Made by a program: the position numbers and the translations under genes. The notes beneath the pieces are model-generated. The model saw nothing but the letters and a program-made list of their open reading frames with translations, did no database searches and was not told the origin of the DNA. From assembly GCA_021791755.1 (NCBI GenBank), contig JAJYWA010000010.1, forward strand, positions 1 through 40,226: a DNA stretch of 40,226 nucleotides. The letters run 5' to 3'. This document shows, piece by piece, positions 7,805 through 18,219 of this stretch (position 1 is the first letter of the stretch; each line of letters opens with the position of its first letter). Source of the stretch: Actinomycetes bacterium (GTDB lineage Bacteria; Actinomycetota; Acidimicrobiia; Acidimicrobiales; JAJZXF01).

Positions 7805-10800
7805 ATGCTCGACGTGAACGATTTTGACAGGCTTCGCATAGGTCTAGCTACAGCTGACACGATTCGAAGCTGGTCAAAAGGCGAGGTCAAGAAACCAGAG
7901 ACCATTAACTATAGGACGCTGCGTCCGGAGAAGGACGGTCTGTTCTGCGAGAGGATCTTTGGCCCGACAAAGGATTGGGAGTGCTACTGCGGCAAGTACA
8001 AGCGTGTGCGCTTCAAAGGGATCATCTGTGAGCGCTGCGGCGTCGAGGTGACCCGCTCGAAGGTGCGCAGAGAGCGTACAGGCCATATAGAGCTTGCTGC
8101 CCCGGTTGTGCACATTTGGTACCTAAAGGGCACGCGTTCTTGGCTTGCGTACCTGCTGATGGGCACCTCTGCTCGTGAGGAGCTGAAGGCCAAGCAACTG
8201 GAGAAGGTGATTTACTTCGCCGCATACCTGGTCACCCATGTCGACGAGGAGCGTCTGCATGACGCTCTTCCCGAGATCGAAGCAGATGTCGAGCGTGAGG
8301 TCGAAGAGATAGGTCAGCTCGCTGAACGCGACGAGAAGAAGCTGCTGGAACGCCTGGAGGAGGACCTTTCCGATCTTGAAGCATCGGGGGCGAAGGAGGG
8401 TGAGATCCGGTCCCACGACAAAGCTGCGCGTCGTGACATCGAGGCCCTGCGCGAAAGAGCGCAGGAAGAGGTACAGCAGCTGCAGGGGGCTTTCGAAGCG
8501 CTGAAGGGGCTGCATGCCCGCAAGATCATCGAGGATGAGCTCCTGTGGCGGGAGCTCAAGATTCGCTACGGCGAGTACTTCGAAGGAGGCATGGGGGCTG
8601 AGGCGATTGCCCAGTTGATTGAAAGGATCGACTTGAACGCGGAGGAGGAGAAGCTTCGCGAAGCGATTGATGCAAGTGACGGGCGCAAGCAGCTGCCGCT
8701 CCAGAGGCGTCAAAAGGCGATCAAGCGCCTGAAGATCGTGTCTGCCTTCAACTGCACTGACGAGCAGGGCAGGAGGGTCAACGATCCGCGGGCAATGATC
8801 CTGGACGCGGTGCCGGTCATCCCACCTGACCTTCGGCCGATGGTGCAGCTCGATGGTGGTCGGTTCGCGACCTCTGACCTCAATGATCTTTACAGGAGGG
8901 TGATCAACAGGAACAATCGGCTCAAGCGCCTGCTGGATCTGGAGGCTCCGGAGATCATCATCAACAACGAGAAGAGGATGCTCCAAGAAGCAGTGGACGC
9001 CCTGTTCGACAACGGTCGGCGTGGACGGCCTGTCAGCGGCCCGGGGAATCGTCCGTTGAAGAGCCTATCGGACATGCTCAAGGGCAAGCAGGGCCGTTTC
9101 CGTCAGAACCTGCTCGGCAAGAGGGTCGACTACTCTGGTCGTTCTGTCATCGTGATAGGGCCGACCTTGAAGCTTCATCAGTGCGGGCTTCCAAAGCAGA
9201 TGGCGCTGGAGCTGTTCAAGCCGTTCGTCATGAAGCGTCTGGTAGACGTCGAGCTGGCGCAGAACATCAAGTCGGCGAAGCGCATGGTGGAGCGCCAGCG
9301 CATGCAGGTATGGAACGTCCTCGAGGAGGTGATCAAGGAGCATCCTGTGCTCTTGAACCGTGCTCCGACGCTGCACCGCCTTGGCATTCAGGCCTTCGAG
9401 CCGGTGCTGGTGGAGGGGAAGGCGATACAGATCCATCCGTTGGTCTGTACGGCATTCAACGCTGACTTTGATGGCGATCAGATGGCGGTGCACCTGCCTT
9501 TGTCGGCCGAGGCTCAGGCTGAGGCGCGTGTTCTCATGCTGAGCGCGAACAACGTGCTCTCGCCAGCGACGGGAAGGCCGATTACCGTTCCTACCCAGGA
9601 CATGGTTTTTGGCATCTACTACCTCACCATTGAGGCGACGGGCGCCAAGGGCGAGGGGAGGGCGTTTCGCCGTCTGTCTGAGGTCGAGGCTGCGTACGAC
9701 GCAGGCGATCTCGACCTCCACGCGAAGATAATCTTCCGTCCGCGACCCATGGCGGATGCCGAGCCGAGCCGAGCCTCGGATGCATCCCCTGCGCAAGGCG
9801 CTGACGAGGGCGCCGACCCTGAAGCCGTTGCGACAGGGACGGCGGCTCCACTCGGCGGCGATGCGGAAGCGGTCGAGGAGGCGGTTGCAGCTGCTGCGAC
9901 CGCTGCGGGCGCCAAGGAGATCGAGACTACCCCCGGACGGTTGTTCTTCAACGCAGCGCTGCCGCGAGGCTTTCACTACATCAATGACATAGTTGGCCGG
10001 AGAAACACCAGCATCAGCAGCATCGTCGAAGAGTTGACCTCCAGGTACCCGAGGACCGTCGTTTCAGACAGTCTTGACCGGATCAAGGACCTCGGTTTCA
10101 GGTACTCTACTCGGTCCGGGCTGACGATCTCGATCGACGACGTCCGCACTCCGCCAGAGAAGGCGGCGATCCTGGACCGCTACGAGAAGGAGGCCGAGAA
10201 GGCGGAGACCGAGTTCAAGCGAGGCATCATCACCGATGATGAGAGGCGCCAGAAAGAGATCGAGATCTGGACGTCCGCCAACTCCGAAGTCGGTCGGGCG
10301 ATGGAGACGACGCTCTCTGCTATGAGCTTTAACCCACTGGACATGATGGTTGGCTCGGGCGCGCGGGGAAACTCCCAACAGGTCCGCCAGATCGCAGGCA
10401 TGAAGGGCTTGGTGTCCAATCCGCGAGGCGAGATGATCCCGCGCCCGATTAAGTCATCCTTCCGGGAGGGTCTGTCGGTTCTCGAGTACTTCATCTCCAC
10501 TCACGGCGCTCGCAAGGGTCTGGCCGACACGGCCTTGAGGACTGCAGACTCCGGCTATCTGACCCGGCGCCTTGTCGATGTGGCCCAGGAGATGATAGTG
10601 AGGATGGTCGACTGCGGGACCGTGCGTGGGATCTGGATCGAGAACGTGACTCCGGACGAGCCCGGCAAGCGGCGGTACCTCGAGACGCGTCTGTACGGCC
10701 GGGTGCTTGTGGCAGACGTCGCGCTTTCGAACGGCTCTCACATCGCTGCCGGCACCCTGCTGGGTGACGCTGAGGTTGCTGCGTTGCGTGAGGACCCATC

Positions 10801-11890
10801 TATAACAAGAGTGCGCGTTCGTTCCGTTCTCACGTGTGAGTCTCAACTCGGAATCTGCGCTACCTGCTATGGTCAGTCCCTCGCGACGGGACGCACGATC
10901 GAGCTGGGTGAGGCCGTAGGCGTAATTGCCGCTCAGTCGATAGGCGAGCCGGGGACCCAGCTCACCATGCGTACGTTCCACACCGGCGGCATCGTGGGAG
11001 AGGACATCACGCATGGTCTGCCGAGAGTTGTAGAGCTGTTCGAGGCGCGTACCCCAAAGGGCGCCGCTGTTCTTGCGCACACATCCGGGGTCGTGAGGAT
11101 CGCAGGGGACAGCGCTTCCCGCCAGGTGACGGTGGTCGCAGACGACGGTTCGGAGGTCGAGTACCCGATAGCCCAGAGGGCCCACGTCGAGGTCGTCGAC
11201 GGCCAGGAAGTCGGGCCCGGTGATCAGCTCGTCGAAGGTCCGAAGGATCCGAAGGAGCTCCTCGAAGTGAAGGGTATTCGAGAGACCCAGCAGTACCTCG
11301 TGGAAGAGGTGCAAAAGGTCTACCGGGACCAGGGGGTGTCGATCCATGACAAGCACATCGAGCTGATAGTCCGCCAGATGCTCCGTAGGGTCTCGGTCGC
11401 CGAGCCAGGGGACTCGCCCTTTCTTCCGGGCGAACGGGTGGACGCGCAGGTCTACGCTGAGCAGAACCGCAAGCTGGTTCAGGATGGAAAGCGCCCAGCA
11501 GAGGGCCGCCCGGAGCTCATGGGCATCACCAAGGCGTCTCTGGCGACGGACTCGTGGCTGTCAGCTGCCAGCTTCCAGGAGACTACGAGAGTCCTCACCG
11601 AGGCGGCCATCGAGAGCCGTTCGGACCAGCTGATTGGCTTGAAGGAGAACATCATCATCGGCAAGCTGATACCAGCTGGATCGGGAATGACGGCCTACAG
11701 GTCGGTGAACGTGGAGATGCCCGGCGCGGAGCCGATGCGTCCGTGGTCGTCAGAGATGGTTGGGGAAATAGACCCGGCTGCCTGGCTACGGGACATTGGC
11801 GCGGAGCGTGCGGGCGGGCTCGATGCCGTCGACGGCTCGGGCCTTGACGGGTTCGAGCAAGATGAACTGGGTGGCGCAGAGAGCAGCTAG
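7805..11890 (+). CDS. rpoC: DNA-directed RNA polymerase subunit beta'
   Basis: RpoC (1361 residues) holds the catalytic magnesium loop NADFDGDQM at 552-560 (D554, D556, D558). The first zinc site is C60, C62, C75, C78. The second is represented by DCGTVRG and [13 protein letters not shown], followed by [28 protein letters not shown] of the bridge-helix/trigger-loop side. A charged, helical insertion at about 120-240 marks it as actinobacterial. Unusually, residues about 650-704 are an Ala/Glu/Asp-rich low-complexity segment between [12 protein letters not shown] and [11 protein letters not shown], where relatives are normally compact; this accounts for most of the extra length over the roughly 1300 residues usual in the phylum. 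The ATG directly follows the rpoB stop, with GGAGAGGAG upstream. Confidence 0.97.
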   Translation: MLDVNDFDRLRIGLATADTIRSWSKGEVKKPETINYRTLRPEKDGLFCERIFGPTKDWECYCGKYKRVRFKGIICERCGVEVTRSKVRRERTGHIELAAPVVHIWYLKGTRSWLAYLLMGTSAREELKAKQLEKVIYFAAYLVTHVDEERLHDALPEIEADVEREVEEIGQLAERDEKKLLERLEEDLSDLEASGAKEGEIRSHDKAARRDIEALRERAQEEVQQLQGAFEALKGLHARKIIEDELLWRELKIRYGEYFEGGMGAEAIAQLIERIDLNAEEEKLREAIDASDGRKQLPLQRRQKAIKRLKIVSAFNCTDEQGRRVNDPRAMILDAVPVIPPDLRPMVQLDGGRFATSDLNDLYRRVINRNNRLKRLLDLEAPEIIINNEKRMLQEAVDALFDNGRRGRPVSGPGNRPLKSLSDMLKGKQGRFRQNLLGKRVDYSGRSVIVIGPTLKLHQCGLPKQMALELFKPFVMKRLVDVELAQNIKSAKRMVERQRMQVWNVLEEVIKEHPVLLNRAPTLHRLGIQAFEPVLVEGKAIQIHPLVCTAFNADFDGDQMAVHLPLSAEAQAEARVLMLSANNVLSPATGRPITVPTQDMVFGIYYLTIEATGAKGEGRAFRRLSEVEAAYDAGDLDLHAKIIFRPRPMADAEPSRASDASPAQGADEGADPEAVATGTAAPLGGDAEAVEEAVAAAATAAGAKEIETTPGRLFFNAALPRGFHYINDIVGRRNTSISSIVEELTSRYPRTVVSDSLDRIKDLGFRYSTRSGLTISIDDVRTPPEKAAILDRYEKEAEKAETEFKRGIITDDERRQKEIEIWTSANSEVGRAMETTLSAMSFNPLDMMVGSGARGNSQQVRQIAGMKGLVSNPRGEMIPRPIKSSFREGLSVLEYFISTHGARKGLADTALRTADSGYLTRRLVDVAQEMIVRMVDCGTVRGIWIENVTPDEPGKRRYLETRLYGRVLVADVALSNGSHIAAGTLLGDAEVAALREDPSITRVRVRSVLTCESQLGICATCYGQSLATGRTIELGEAVGVIAAQSIGEPGTQLTMRTFHTGGIVGEDITHGLPRVVELFEARTPKGAAVLAHTSGVVRIAGDSASRQVTVVADDGSEVEYPIAQRAHVEVVDGQEVGPGDQLVEGPKDPKELLEVKGIRETQQYLVEEVQKVYRDQGVSIHDKHIELIVRQMLRRVSVAEPGDSPFLPGERVDAQVYAEQNRKLVQDGKRPAEGRPELMGITKASLATDSWLSAASFQETTRVLTEAAIESRSDQLIGLKENIIIGKLIPAGSGMTAYRSVNVEMPGAEPMRPWSSEMVGEIDPAAWLRDIGAERAGGLDAVDGSGLDGFEQDELGGAESS

Positions 11891-11930
11891 GGTGTGAGGG
11901 AACAGCTAGCGCACAGTCGAGGGCGGCGCC

Positions 11931-11957
11931 GGGCGAGGATGGCGATCGCCTTCGCCC
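11931..11957 (+). terminator. Stem-loop after rpoC
   Basis: GGGCGAGG (11931-11938) pairs with CCTTCGCCC (11949-11957, one bulged T) around a 10-nt loop, 41 nt after the rpoC stop. No T-run follows directly, so this is a weak or U-less terminator candidate. Confidence 0.4.
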
Positions 11958-12001
11958 TGTGAGCCCAGCTCGGCACGAAGGGTTTTATAGGCCTATGGCA
12001 T

Positions 12002-12032
12002 TTGTGCGATTCTGCTTGGCTGTGTATATAAT
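12002..12032 (+). promoter_or_regulatory. str operon (rpsL) promoter candidate with upstream palindrome
   Basis: TTGTGC at 12002-12007 precedes a TATATAAT -10 region: TATATA 12025-12030 with 17-nt spacing, or TATAAT 12027-12032 with 19. This is the best -10 match in the window. A perfect 10-bp palindrome ATAGGCCTAT at 11987-11996 lies just upstream and could be an operator or an activator site. The leader to rpsL is about 115 nt. Confidence 0.6.
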
Positions 12033-12154
12033 AAGGTCTCGGCCTGCGTCGCGGCCGGTGGTTGGATTCTTTCAGAGATGAATGCCACTTGTTCCGCGGC
12101 GTGTCGCGATCCCGCGGGCCCCTCACGCTACGAAACTCTGAAGAAGGTCTTTCG

Positions 12155-12526
12155 GTGCCCACTATAAACCAACTTGTTCGCAAAGGTCGCTCCTCCAGGC
12201 AGGCCAAGACGAAGACGCCAGCGCTGAAGGGAGCGCCGCAACGTCGCGGTACCTGCACGCGGGTGTACACGCACACCCCGAAGAAGCCCAACTCCGCTCT
12301 GCGCAAGGTGGCCCGGGTGCGTCTTACCAACGGGATCGAGATAACGGCTTACATCCCCGGGGAAGGCCACAATCTCCAAGAGCACTCGAGCGTGCTGGTT
12401 CGCGGAGGGCGAGTAAAGGACCTGCCCGGTGTTCGCTACAAGGTTGTCCGGGGTGCTCTTGACGCTTCCGGTGTCAATCAGAGGGCACAGGCTCGCAGCC
12501 GCTACGGCGCGAAGAGGGGGTCCTGA
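12155..12526 (+). CDS. rpsL: 30S ribosomal protein S12
   Basis: S12 lies at the decoding centre of the small subunit and guards translational accuracy. The 123-residue product starts at GTG 12155, with AAGAAGG (12141-12147) 7 nt before it; the longer open frame from 12062 has no family similarity in its N-terminal part. [11 protein letters not shown] begins the protein. [11 protein letters not shown] carries K43 and K44, and [11 protein letters not shown] carries K88 and D89, so the streptomycin-related positions are the susceptible type and D89 is available for methylthiolation. It is the first gene of the str operon and ends one base before the rpsG ATG. Confidence 0.96.
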   Translation: MPTINQLVRKGRSSRQAKTKTPALKGAPQRRGTCTRVYTHTPKKPNSALRKVARVRLTNGIEITAYIPGEGHNLQEHSSVLVRGGRVKDLPGVRYKVVRGALDASGVNQRAQARSRYGAKRGS

Positions 12527-12527
12527 A

Positions 12528-12998
12528 ATGCCTCGTGGCGGTCCCGCCCGCGTTCAAGCGTTACCCGCTGATCCGGTTTACGAGTCCGTGCTCGTCACGC
12601 AGTTCGTGAACAAGGTCTTAGAACGCGGAAAGAGAACATTGGCCGAGAGATTGGTCTATTCGGCCCTCGACACGGTGAAGAGCCGATCGGGAACCGATCC
12701 CGTGGCAGTGCTGAAGCGCGCCATGGAGAACACGCGCCCCGAGCTGGAGGTCAGATCACGAAGGGTGGGCGGTGCGACCTATCAGGTGCCTGTGGAAGTG
12801 CGGCCCCGCCGAGCGACTGCCCTGTCGATCCGGTGGATCGTGACCAACGCGCGCCAGCGCCGCGAGAAAACCATGGGCGCGCGCTTGGCTGGAGAGATCC
12901 TTGATGCTTCCAACGGCGTCGGCGCTGCAGTGAAGCGCAAGGAGGATCTTCATCGTATGGCCGAGTCGAACAAGGCGTTTGCCCACTACCGCTGGTAG
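12528..12998 (+). CDS. rpsG: 30S ribosomal protein S7
   Basis: S7 nucleates assembly of the 30S head and contacts the E-site tRNA. The 156-residue length from ATG 12528 is the family norm. GAGGGGG (12514-12520) gives 7-nt spacing. Typical segments are MPRGGPA at the start, [44 protein letters not shown] and the C-terminal [14 protein letters not shown]. An upstream extension of the frame to 12429 overlaps rpsL and is not supported. Confidence 0.96.
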   Translation: MPRGGPARVQALPADPVYESVLVTQFVNKVLERGKRTLAERLVYSALDTVKSRSGTDPVAVLKRAMENTRPELEVRSRRVGGATYQVPVEVRPRRATALSIRWIVTNARQRREKTMGARLAGEILDASNGVGAAVKRKEDLHRMAESNKAFAHYRW

Positions 12999-13307
12999 CG
13001 GTAGTCGATCGCGTTGCTGCCGGCCGTGGGTTTCATCATGGGGGGCTTCCAAGCTCTTGCGCCGGGGTGCTCTAGCGCCGGGGTAACGGTAGCTTGCGCC
13101 GGTCTCGGTAGCTTGGACCGTCTCCATCAGGGTTGTCGGCAAACTGCCCGGCGAACACCGCGCCGAGGATTCTCGCTGGTGAGGGTCGTGGCAGCCTGTG
13201 GGGAAAGAGCTTGCCAGTTGGGGCGACAAGCAAAGGGGGATGTGTCCGATGGGGGATGGTTGGGCCTTGCGCCCGCTTGGCTACAGGTTGGAATGAGGTT
13301 GCAATAA
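12999..13307 (+). other. Gap between rpsG and fusA
   Basis: These 309 nt hold no convincing gene; the open frame at 13014-13307 has no recognisable features. Short direct repeats are frequent: GCGCCGGGGT at 13059-13068 and 13075-13084 with a partial third copy at 13096-13102, CGGTAGCTTG at 13087-13096 and 13106-13115, and GGGGGATG at 13235-13242 and 13251-13258. No strong promoter is seen. The fusA Shine-Dalgarno GAGG is at 13295-13298. Confidence 0.6.
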
Positions 13308-15404
13308 ATGGCGGAAAGCCGTCCGATACGAGAGTTCCCACTGGTCAGAACCCGCAACATAGGGATCATGGCCCATATTGACGCGGGTAAGACTACGACC
13401 ACCGAGCGTGTCCTCTACTACACGGGTAGGAATTACAAGATGGGCGAGGTGCACGAGGGCGCTGCCACGATGGACTGGATGGTCCAGGAGCAAGAACGCG
13501 GCATCACCATCACCTCGGCCGCGACCACCTGCCGTTGGCGGGAGTGCTGGATCAACATCATCGATACACCTGGTCACGTGGACTTCACCGTCGAGGTGGA
13601 GAGGTCCCTCAGAGTGCTCGACGGTGCGGTGGCGGTTTTCGATGCGGTCGCGGGCGTTGAGCCCCAGACCGAGACCGTTTGGCGCCAGGCGAACAAGTAC
13701 GGCGTGCCACGGATCTGCTTTGTGAACAAGATGGACCGGATAGGGGCGGACTTCTCCCGCACTGTTCAGATGATCCGAGACCGTCTCGATGCCCTGCCAG
13801 CTGTGATCCAGGTTCCGATCGGCGCTGAAGGAGGCTTCAAGGGCTGTGTGGATCTTCTGAGGGGCCGCTCCCTCGTCTGGTCCGAGGGCACCGGTGAGAC
13901 CTGGTCCGAGGGTGACGTCCCCCCTGAGCTGGCAAGTGAGGTGGAGAAGGCTCATCATGAGCTGATCGACATCCTGTCAAACTTCGATGACACAGTAATG
14001 GAGAAGTTCGTCTCCGACGAGGAGATCACCTCGGAAGACCTCCGGAGAGCCCTTCGAAAGGCAACTATCGCTGGTCAGGTGGTTCCGGTGTTGTGTGGCA
14101 CCGCGTTCAGGAACAAAGGCGTTCAGCCGTTGCTCGACGCCGTTGTCGACTACCTGCCGAGCCCGCTCGACGTCCATGCGGCCACTGGCAGGCACAGGAC
14201 GTCGAGCGAAGAGATGGTGAGGACACCCGACGACTCTCAGCCGTTCGCCGCGCTCGCGTTCAAGATCATGAGCGACCCGTATGTAGGCAAGCTGACCTAC
14301 TTACGGGTGTACTCCGGGACCCTCGAAAAGGGAGCGAGCGTCCTGAACTCGACGAAGGACCGCAAGGAGCGGATCGGGCGGATCCTGCAGATGCACGCGA
14401 ACCACCGGGAGGACAAGGACGTGATCTTTTCCGGTGATATCGTCGCGGTGGTCGGCCTGAAGACGACCACGACGGGCGATACTCTTTGCGACGCGGCACA
14501 TCCGATACTGCTCGAGGCGCTCGACTTCCCTGAGCCGGTCGTTCACGTTGCTGTCGAGCCGAAGACCAAGGCCGACCAGGACAAGCTGAGCCGAGCGCTC
14601 ACCGCGCTCTCCGAAGAGGATCCCACTTTCAGGGTGCACGGTGATCCCGAGACCGGCCAAACGGTGATCTCGGGGATGGGCGAGCTTCATCTCGAGGTGC
14701 TGGTCGATCGGATGCTGCGAGAGTTCAAGGTGGATGCGAACGTCGGTAGGCCTCAGGTCGCCTACCGCGAGACGATCCGAAAGCCCTCTCGAAAGGTTGA
14801 GGGTCGTTATGTCCGTCAAACCGGTGGTCGCGGTCAGTACGGCCATGTGGTGGTGGATCTGGAGCCGACGGGGCCCGGCGGGGGCTACGAGTTCGTTGAC
14901 AAGATCACGGGCGGCGTCGTTCCGAAGGAGTACATTTCGTCTGTAGACGCCGGCATTCAGGAGGCGCTTACGTCAGGTGTGCTTGCTGGGTACCCGATGG
15001 TGGACGTGAGGGCAACGCTGATCGATGGTTCCTACCATGACGTCGACTCTTCGGAGATGGCGTTCAAGATCGCTGGCTCGATGGCGTTGAAGGAGGCTGC
15101 GCGTAGGGGCTCGCCGGTTCTCTTGGAGCCTATAATGTCGGTCGAGGTAGTCACGGCGGAAGAGTACCTCGGGGACGTGATCGGAGATCTATCATCGAGA
15201 CGCGGCCGGGTGGAGGGGATGGACCAGAGGGGAACCTCCCAGGTGGTGCGTGCCCAGGTACCATTGGCCGACATGTTCGGCTACGCTACCGACTTACGGT
15301 CTCGCACGCAGGGCCGTGCAACCTACACTATGCAGTTCGACTCCTACCAAGAGGTGCCGGAAGCGCTTGGGAAGGAGTTGGTTGCGCGAGCCAGGGGCGA
15401 GTAG
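13308..15404 (+). CDS. fusA: Elongation factor G
   Basis: EF-G is the GTPase that drives translocation of tRNA and mRNA. The 698-residue protein has the P-loop AHIDAGKTT (22-30), the switch region with RGITIT (64-69), DTPGHVDF (86-93) and NKMD (about 140), followed by domains [21 protein letters not shown] and [26 protein letters not shown] mark domain III, and [11 protein letters not shown] marks domain IV. Length is normal and no disruption is seen. GAGG lies 9 nt before the ATG. A 309-nt gap separates it from rpsG, so it may have some independent control. Confidence 0.97.
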   Translation: MAESRPIREFPLVRTRNIGIMAHIDAGKTTTTERVLYYTGRNYKMGEVHEGAATMDWMVQEQERGITITSAATTCRWRECWINIIDTPGHVDFTVEVERSLRVLDGAVAVFDAVAGVEPQTETVWRQANKYGVPRICFVNKMDRIGADFSRTVQMIRDRLDALPAVIQVPIGAEGGFKGCVDLLRGRSLVWSEGTGETWSEGDVPPELASEVEKAHHELIDILSNFDDTVMEKFVSDEEITSEDLRRALRKATIAGQVVPVLCGTAFRNKGVQPLLDAVVDYLPSPLDVHAATGRHRTSSEEMVRTPDDSQPFAALAFKIMSDPYVGKLTYLRVYSGTLEKGASVLNSTKDRKERIGRILQMHANHREDKDVIFSGDIVAVVGLKTTTTGDTLCDAAHPILLEALDFPEPVVHVAVEPKTKADQDKLSRALTALSEEDPTFRVHGDPETGQTVISGMGELHLEVLVDRMLREFKVDANVGRPQVAYRETIRKPSRKVEGRYVRQTGGRGQYGHVVVDLEPTGPGGGYEFVDKITGGVVPKEYISSVDAGIQEALTSGVLAGYPMVDVRATLIDGSYHDVDSSEMAFKIAGSMALKEAARRGSPVLLEPIMSVEVVTAEEYLGDVIGDLSSRRGRVEGMDQRGTSQVVRAQVPLADMFGYATDLRSRTQGRATYTMQFDSYQEVPEALGKELVARARGE

Positions 15405-15536
15405 CCGAAGGCTGAGCACCGAAGGCGGATAATGAGCAAGGGCAACGCCGTAGCGTAGCGGCGGGCAACGAGTAGCGGGTAAGCATCTGGCGGGACCGAG
15501 GGGTTCTGCCCTGAGACGACAGGGAGTTCTAAGTTC

Positions 15537-16724
15537 ATGGCGAAGCAGAAGTTCGAGCGTTCGAAACCACATATCAACATTGGGACCATGGGGCACATCG
15601 ACCATGGGAAGACCACGCTCACGGCCGCCATCACGAAGGTGTTGGCTGAGCGGAACCCGAAGGTCCAGTTCACCCCATTCGACCAGATCGACAAGGCTCC
15701 CGAGGAGAAGGCGCGCGGCATCACCATCTCCATTGCTCACGTTGAGTACGAGACGGACGCACGCCATTATGCCCACGTTGACATGCCGGGGCACGCCGAC
15801 TACATAAAGAACATGATCACAGGGGCTGCACAGGTCGATGGTGCGATCCTCGTCGTCTCGGCTGCAGATGGGCCGATGCCGCAGACCCGTGAGCACGTCC
15901 TGCTCGCACGACAGGTGGGTGTTCCATCCATCATCGTCGCGCTGAACAAAGCGGACATGGTCGATGACGAGGAGCTGTTGGATCTCGTAGAGCTGGAAGT
16001 GCGCGAGCTGCTGAGCCAGTACGAGTTTCCTGGAGACGACACACCGATCGTCAGGGTCTCAGCGCTCAAGGCGCTCGAGGGGGATCCTGTCTGGGTGGAG
16101 AAGATCGTCGAGTTGATGGACGCTGTAGATTCCTACGTGCCGGAGCCACAACGCGTGATAGACAAGCCGTTCCTCATGTCTGTGGAAGATGTCATGACCA
16201 TAACGGGCCGTGGAACGGTTGTCACCGGGCGTGTGGAGCAGGGCATAGTGAAGGTTGGCGAGGAGGTGGAGATCGTTGGTCTGCGTCCAACCCAGAAGAC
16301 GGTCTGCACCGGCGTGGAGATGTTCAGGAAGATCCTCGATGAGGGCCGAGCGGGCGACAATATCGGGGCGCTCCTGCGAGGCACCAAGAAAGAAGACGTT
16401 GAACGTGGTCAAGTCGTCTGCAAGCCGGGCACGATAACCCCACACACGAACTTCGAGGCCAACGTCTACGTGCTGACAAAGGATGAGGGTGGGCGTCACA
16501 AGCCGTTCTTCACCAACTACAGGCCGCAGTTCTACTTCCGCACCACGGACGTCACTGGCTCCATAGCTCTTCCCGATGGAACGGAGATGATCATGCCGGG
16601 TGACAACACGACGATGACTGTGGAGCTGCAGAAGCCGATCGCGATGGAGGAAGGTCTCCGCTTTGCGATTCGTGAAGGTGGTCGGACGGTGGGCGCCGGC
16701 CGTGTGACGAAAATACTCAAGTAG
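15537..16724 (+). CDS. tuf: Elongation factor Tu
   Basis: EF-Tu carries aminoacyl-tRNA to the ribosome as a GTP complex. The 395-residue protein shows the P-loop GHIDHGKT (19-26), effector RGITIS (59-64), DMPGHADY (81-88) and NKAD (136-139). Small differences from the commonest family spelling are Ile for Val in GHxDHGK and Met at the second position of DxPGH. Domains II and III follow normally ([25 protein letters not shown]) and the protein ends RVTKILK. The Shine-Dalgarno AGGGAG lies about 10 nt before the ATG. The 132-nt gap after fusA has short GTAGCG and GGGCAACG repeats but no convincing promoter. Confidence 0.97.
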   Translation: MAKQKFERSKPHINIGTMGHIDHGKTTLTAAITKVLAERNPKVQFTPFDQIDKAPEEKARGITISIAHVEYETDARHYAHVDMPGHADYIKNMITGAAQVDGAILVVSAADGPMPQTREHVLLARQVGVPSIIVALNKADMVDDEELLDLVELEVRELLSQYEFPGDDTPIVRVSALKALEGDPVWVEKIVELMDAVDSYVPEPQRVIDKPFLMSVEDVMTITGRGTVVTGRVEQGIVKVGEEVEIVGLRPTQKTVCTGVEMFRKILDEGRAGDNIGALLRGTKKEDVERGQVVCKPGTITPHTNFEANVYVLTKDEGGRHKPFFTNYRPQFYFRTTDVTGSIALPDGTEMIMPGDNTTMTVELQKPIAMEEGLRFAIREGGRTVGAGRVTKILK

Positions 16725-16767
16725 TCGATCTGAAGGCGGCTGGAGAGAGAACTGGAAGGCTAACTCA

Positions 16768-17094
16768 ATGGCAGAAGTTCAGCGACAGCGGATTCGCATA
16801 CGCCTGAAGGCGTATGACCATGAGATCCTGGACCAATCTACGGAGAAGATAGTTCAGACTGTGTTGAGAACGCAGGCGAGGGTGCGTGGTCCCGTCCCCT
16901 TGCCGACCGAGAAGCACCGGTTCACGGTCATCCGCTCGCCTCACAAGTACAAGGACAGCCGGGAGCATTTCGAGATGCGAGTCCACAAGCGACTTCTTGA
17001 CATAGTGGACCACACTCCGAAGACTGTGGACTCGTTGCAACGTTTGGATCTTCCCGCAGGCGTCGACATAGAGATAAAGATCCAGGCATCCTGA
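16768..17094 (+). CDS. rpsJ: 30S ribosomal protein S10
   Basis: S10 (NusE) is a 30S head protein that also joins NusB in transcription antitermination. The 108-residue product carries the conserved [35 protein letters not shown] and [13 protein letters not shown] segments. GGAAGG (16754-16759) lies 8 nt before the ATG. It normally heads the S10 operon with rplC close behind; here 465 non-coding nt follow, which separates it from the rest and links it more to tuf, 43 nt upstream. Confidence 0.96.
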   Translation: MAEVQRQRIRIRLKAYDHEILDQSTEKIVQTVLRTQARVRGPVPLPTEKHRFTVIRSPHKYKDSREHFEMRVHKRLLDIVDHTPKTVDSLQRLDLPAGVDIEIKIQAS

Positions 17095-17200
17095 TCTCGG
17101 CTGGTGATCTTCGGAAAACCGGCTTGTCGAGTGTGCGATGCTGAGAGACCGCGGCGCTCTTTGCCGTTGCTCGATGGTTGCCCGACGTTGGTGTCCGCGG

Positions 17201-17230
17201 TTGGCGGGACTGGGCGCAGTCGTGTAAGAT
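17201..17230 (+). promoter_or_regulatory. Promoter candidate for the rplC-led S10 operon
   Basis: TTGGCG (-35, 17201-17206), 18-nt spacer, TAAGAT (-10, 17225-17230). The -10 fits TAnnnT. Start of transcription would be near 17237, giving a leader of about 320 nt before rplC. Confidence 0.6.
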
Positions 17231-17348
17231 GACGCTTCGAAGTTGGTAGCCACTGGGATGCCGCAGTACGGCGGCTGCCCGGTGGACGGTTCAGAATTCG
17301 TACAAGCCCTACGTTCGCAACGGGGAACTGTACGAGCAAGCGCTGGTG

Positions 17349-17378
17349 CGCTCCGCTCGCATGATGTCGGGCGGAGCG
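17349..17378 (+). promoter_or_regulatory. Leader hairpin upstream of rplC
   Basis: CGCTCCGC (17349-17356) and GCGGAGCG (17371-17378) form a perfect 8-bp stem with a 14-nt loop, inside the predicted rplC leader RNA. Confidence 0.5.
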
Positions 17379-17506
17379 TCTGCATGATGGATGCGACGTG
17401 GTCTGGGCGGGCTCGCGCCACACGGCGAAGCTGCGCTGGCACTGGTGAGCTTGATCGCTACGGTCTGTAGCGGTTCGCGCAGCGGGAAGAAGTTAGTACG
17501 TTCAGC

Positions 17507-17522
17507 GGCGGCACATGCCGCC
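17507..17522 (+). promoter_or_regulatory. GC hairpin just before rplC
   Basis: GGCGGC, loop ACAT, GCCGCC: a perfect 6-bp stem 37 nt upstream of the rplC start. It has no T-run and is more likely part of a leader structure than a terminator. Confidence 0.5.
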
Positions 17523-17559
17523 CCGGGAGCAGATTGTTGGAATTGGAAGGCCTCCATAG

Positions 17560-18219
17560 ATGTTCAGCAAGGCGATCGTTGGCGAGAAAGTGGGCATGAC
17601 ACAGGTATGGGATGAGCAGGACCGCGCCGTGCCGGTGACCGTGCTCAAGGTACTTCCCGCTCGTGTTGTTCAGGTCAAGACTCGCGAGAAGGAAGGTTAC
17701 TCCGCGGTCCAAGTCACCTATGGTCACCGCCGGCTGGAGAAGTTGCCCAGGCCCGAGAGCGGTCATTTTACAAGTGCTGGCGTCGATCCGGGGAAGAAGT
17801 TGGTCGAGCTTCGCTTGGATGACGTGGCGAGCTACCAGGTCGGCCAGGAGATAGGCGCGGACGTGCTGACGGTTGGGGATCAGGTCGACGTCACAGCGGT
17901 GAGCAAGGGCAAGGGCTTTTCTGGCTCGATGAAGCGGCACAACTTCGCGGGTCAGGGTGCGTCGCACGGTAATCACAAGAAGCACCGTGCGCCGGGATCG
18001 GTAGGAGCGTGTGCGACTCCATCGCGTGTCTTCAAGGGAACGCGTATGGCGGGACGCCTCGGCGCGCGCAAGGTGACCACGCTGAATCTGACCGTTGTGC
18101 AGGCGGATGCTGATCGGGAGGTCGTTCTCGTGAAGGGTTCGGTGCCCGGCCCGCGCGGCAGCCTGGTGTTCCTGAGGCAGGCAGTCAAGGCGGCGAAGGG
18201 CGCCAAGTTGCGGCCGTGA
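17560..18219 (+). CDS. rplC: 50S ribosomal protein L3
   Basis: L3 starts assembly of the large subunit and reaches the peptidyl-transferase centre. The 219-residue product begins GEKVGMTQVWDE and has the conserved centre-facing loop (GQGASHGNHKKHRAPGSVG, then CATPSRVFKGTRMAGRLG). GGAAGG (17545-17550) lies 9 nt upstream of the ATG. It heads the long gene cluster that follows, and its stop overlaps the rplD GTG. Confidence 0.96.
   Translation: MFSKAIVGEKVGMTQVWDEQDRAVPVTVLKVLPARVVQVKTREKEGYSAVQVTYGHRRLEKLPRPESGHFTSAGVDPGKKLVELRLDDVASYQVGQEIGADVLTVGDQVDVTAVSKGKGFSGSMKRHNFAGQGASHGNHKKHRAPGSVGACATPSRVFKGTRMAGRLGARKVTTLNLTVVQADADREVVLVKGSVPGPRGSLVFLRQAVKAAKGAKLRP

Larger units (their letters stand above)
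17095..17559 (+). other. 465-nt non-coding gap inside the S10 gene cluster
   Basis: No gene is recognised between rpsJ and rplC. The stretch carries a strong promoter candidate (17201-17230), a perfect 8-bp hairpin CGCTCCGC (17349-17356) with GCGGAGCG (17371-17378), a perfect 6-bp hairpin GGCGGC-ACAT-GCCGCC (17507-17522) 37 nt before rplC, and the rplC Shine-Dalgarno GGAAGG followed by CCTCC, which could fold over it. The leader would be about 320 nt, long enough for RNA-based control such as binding by a ribosomal protein. Confidence 0.65.

Noticed and set aside
8123-8986. 287-codon frame on the - strand inside rpoC
   Set aside because: Shadow of the rpoC coding frame; no start signal or domain.
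13014-13307. 97-codon frame in the rpsG-fusA gap
   Set aside because: No ribosome binding site or recognisable motif, and it runs up to the fusA start; the gap is better read as non-coding with repeats.
15405-15536. Promoter for tuf based on GATAAT at 15428-15433
   Set aside because: No -35-like sequence at a usable distance; short GTAGCG and GGGCAACG repeats were too weak to interpret.
16765-17442. 225-codon frame on the - strand covering rpsJ and the gap after it
   Set aside because: Opposes a certain gene and has no motif; treated as shadow.
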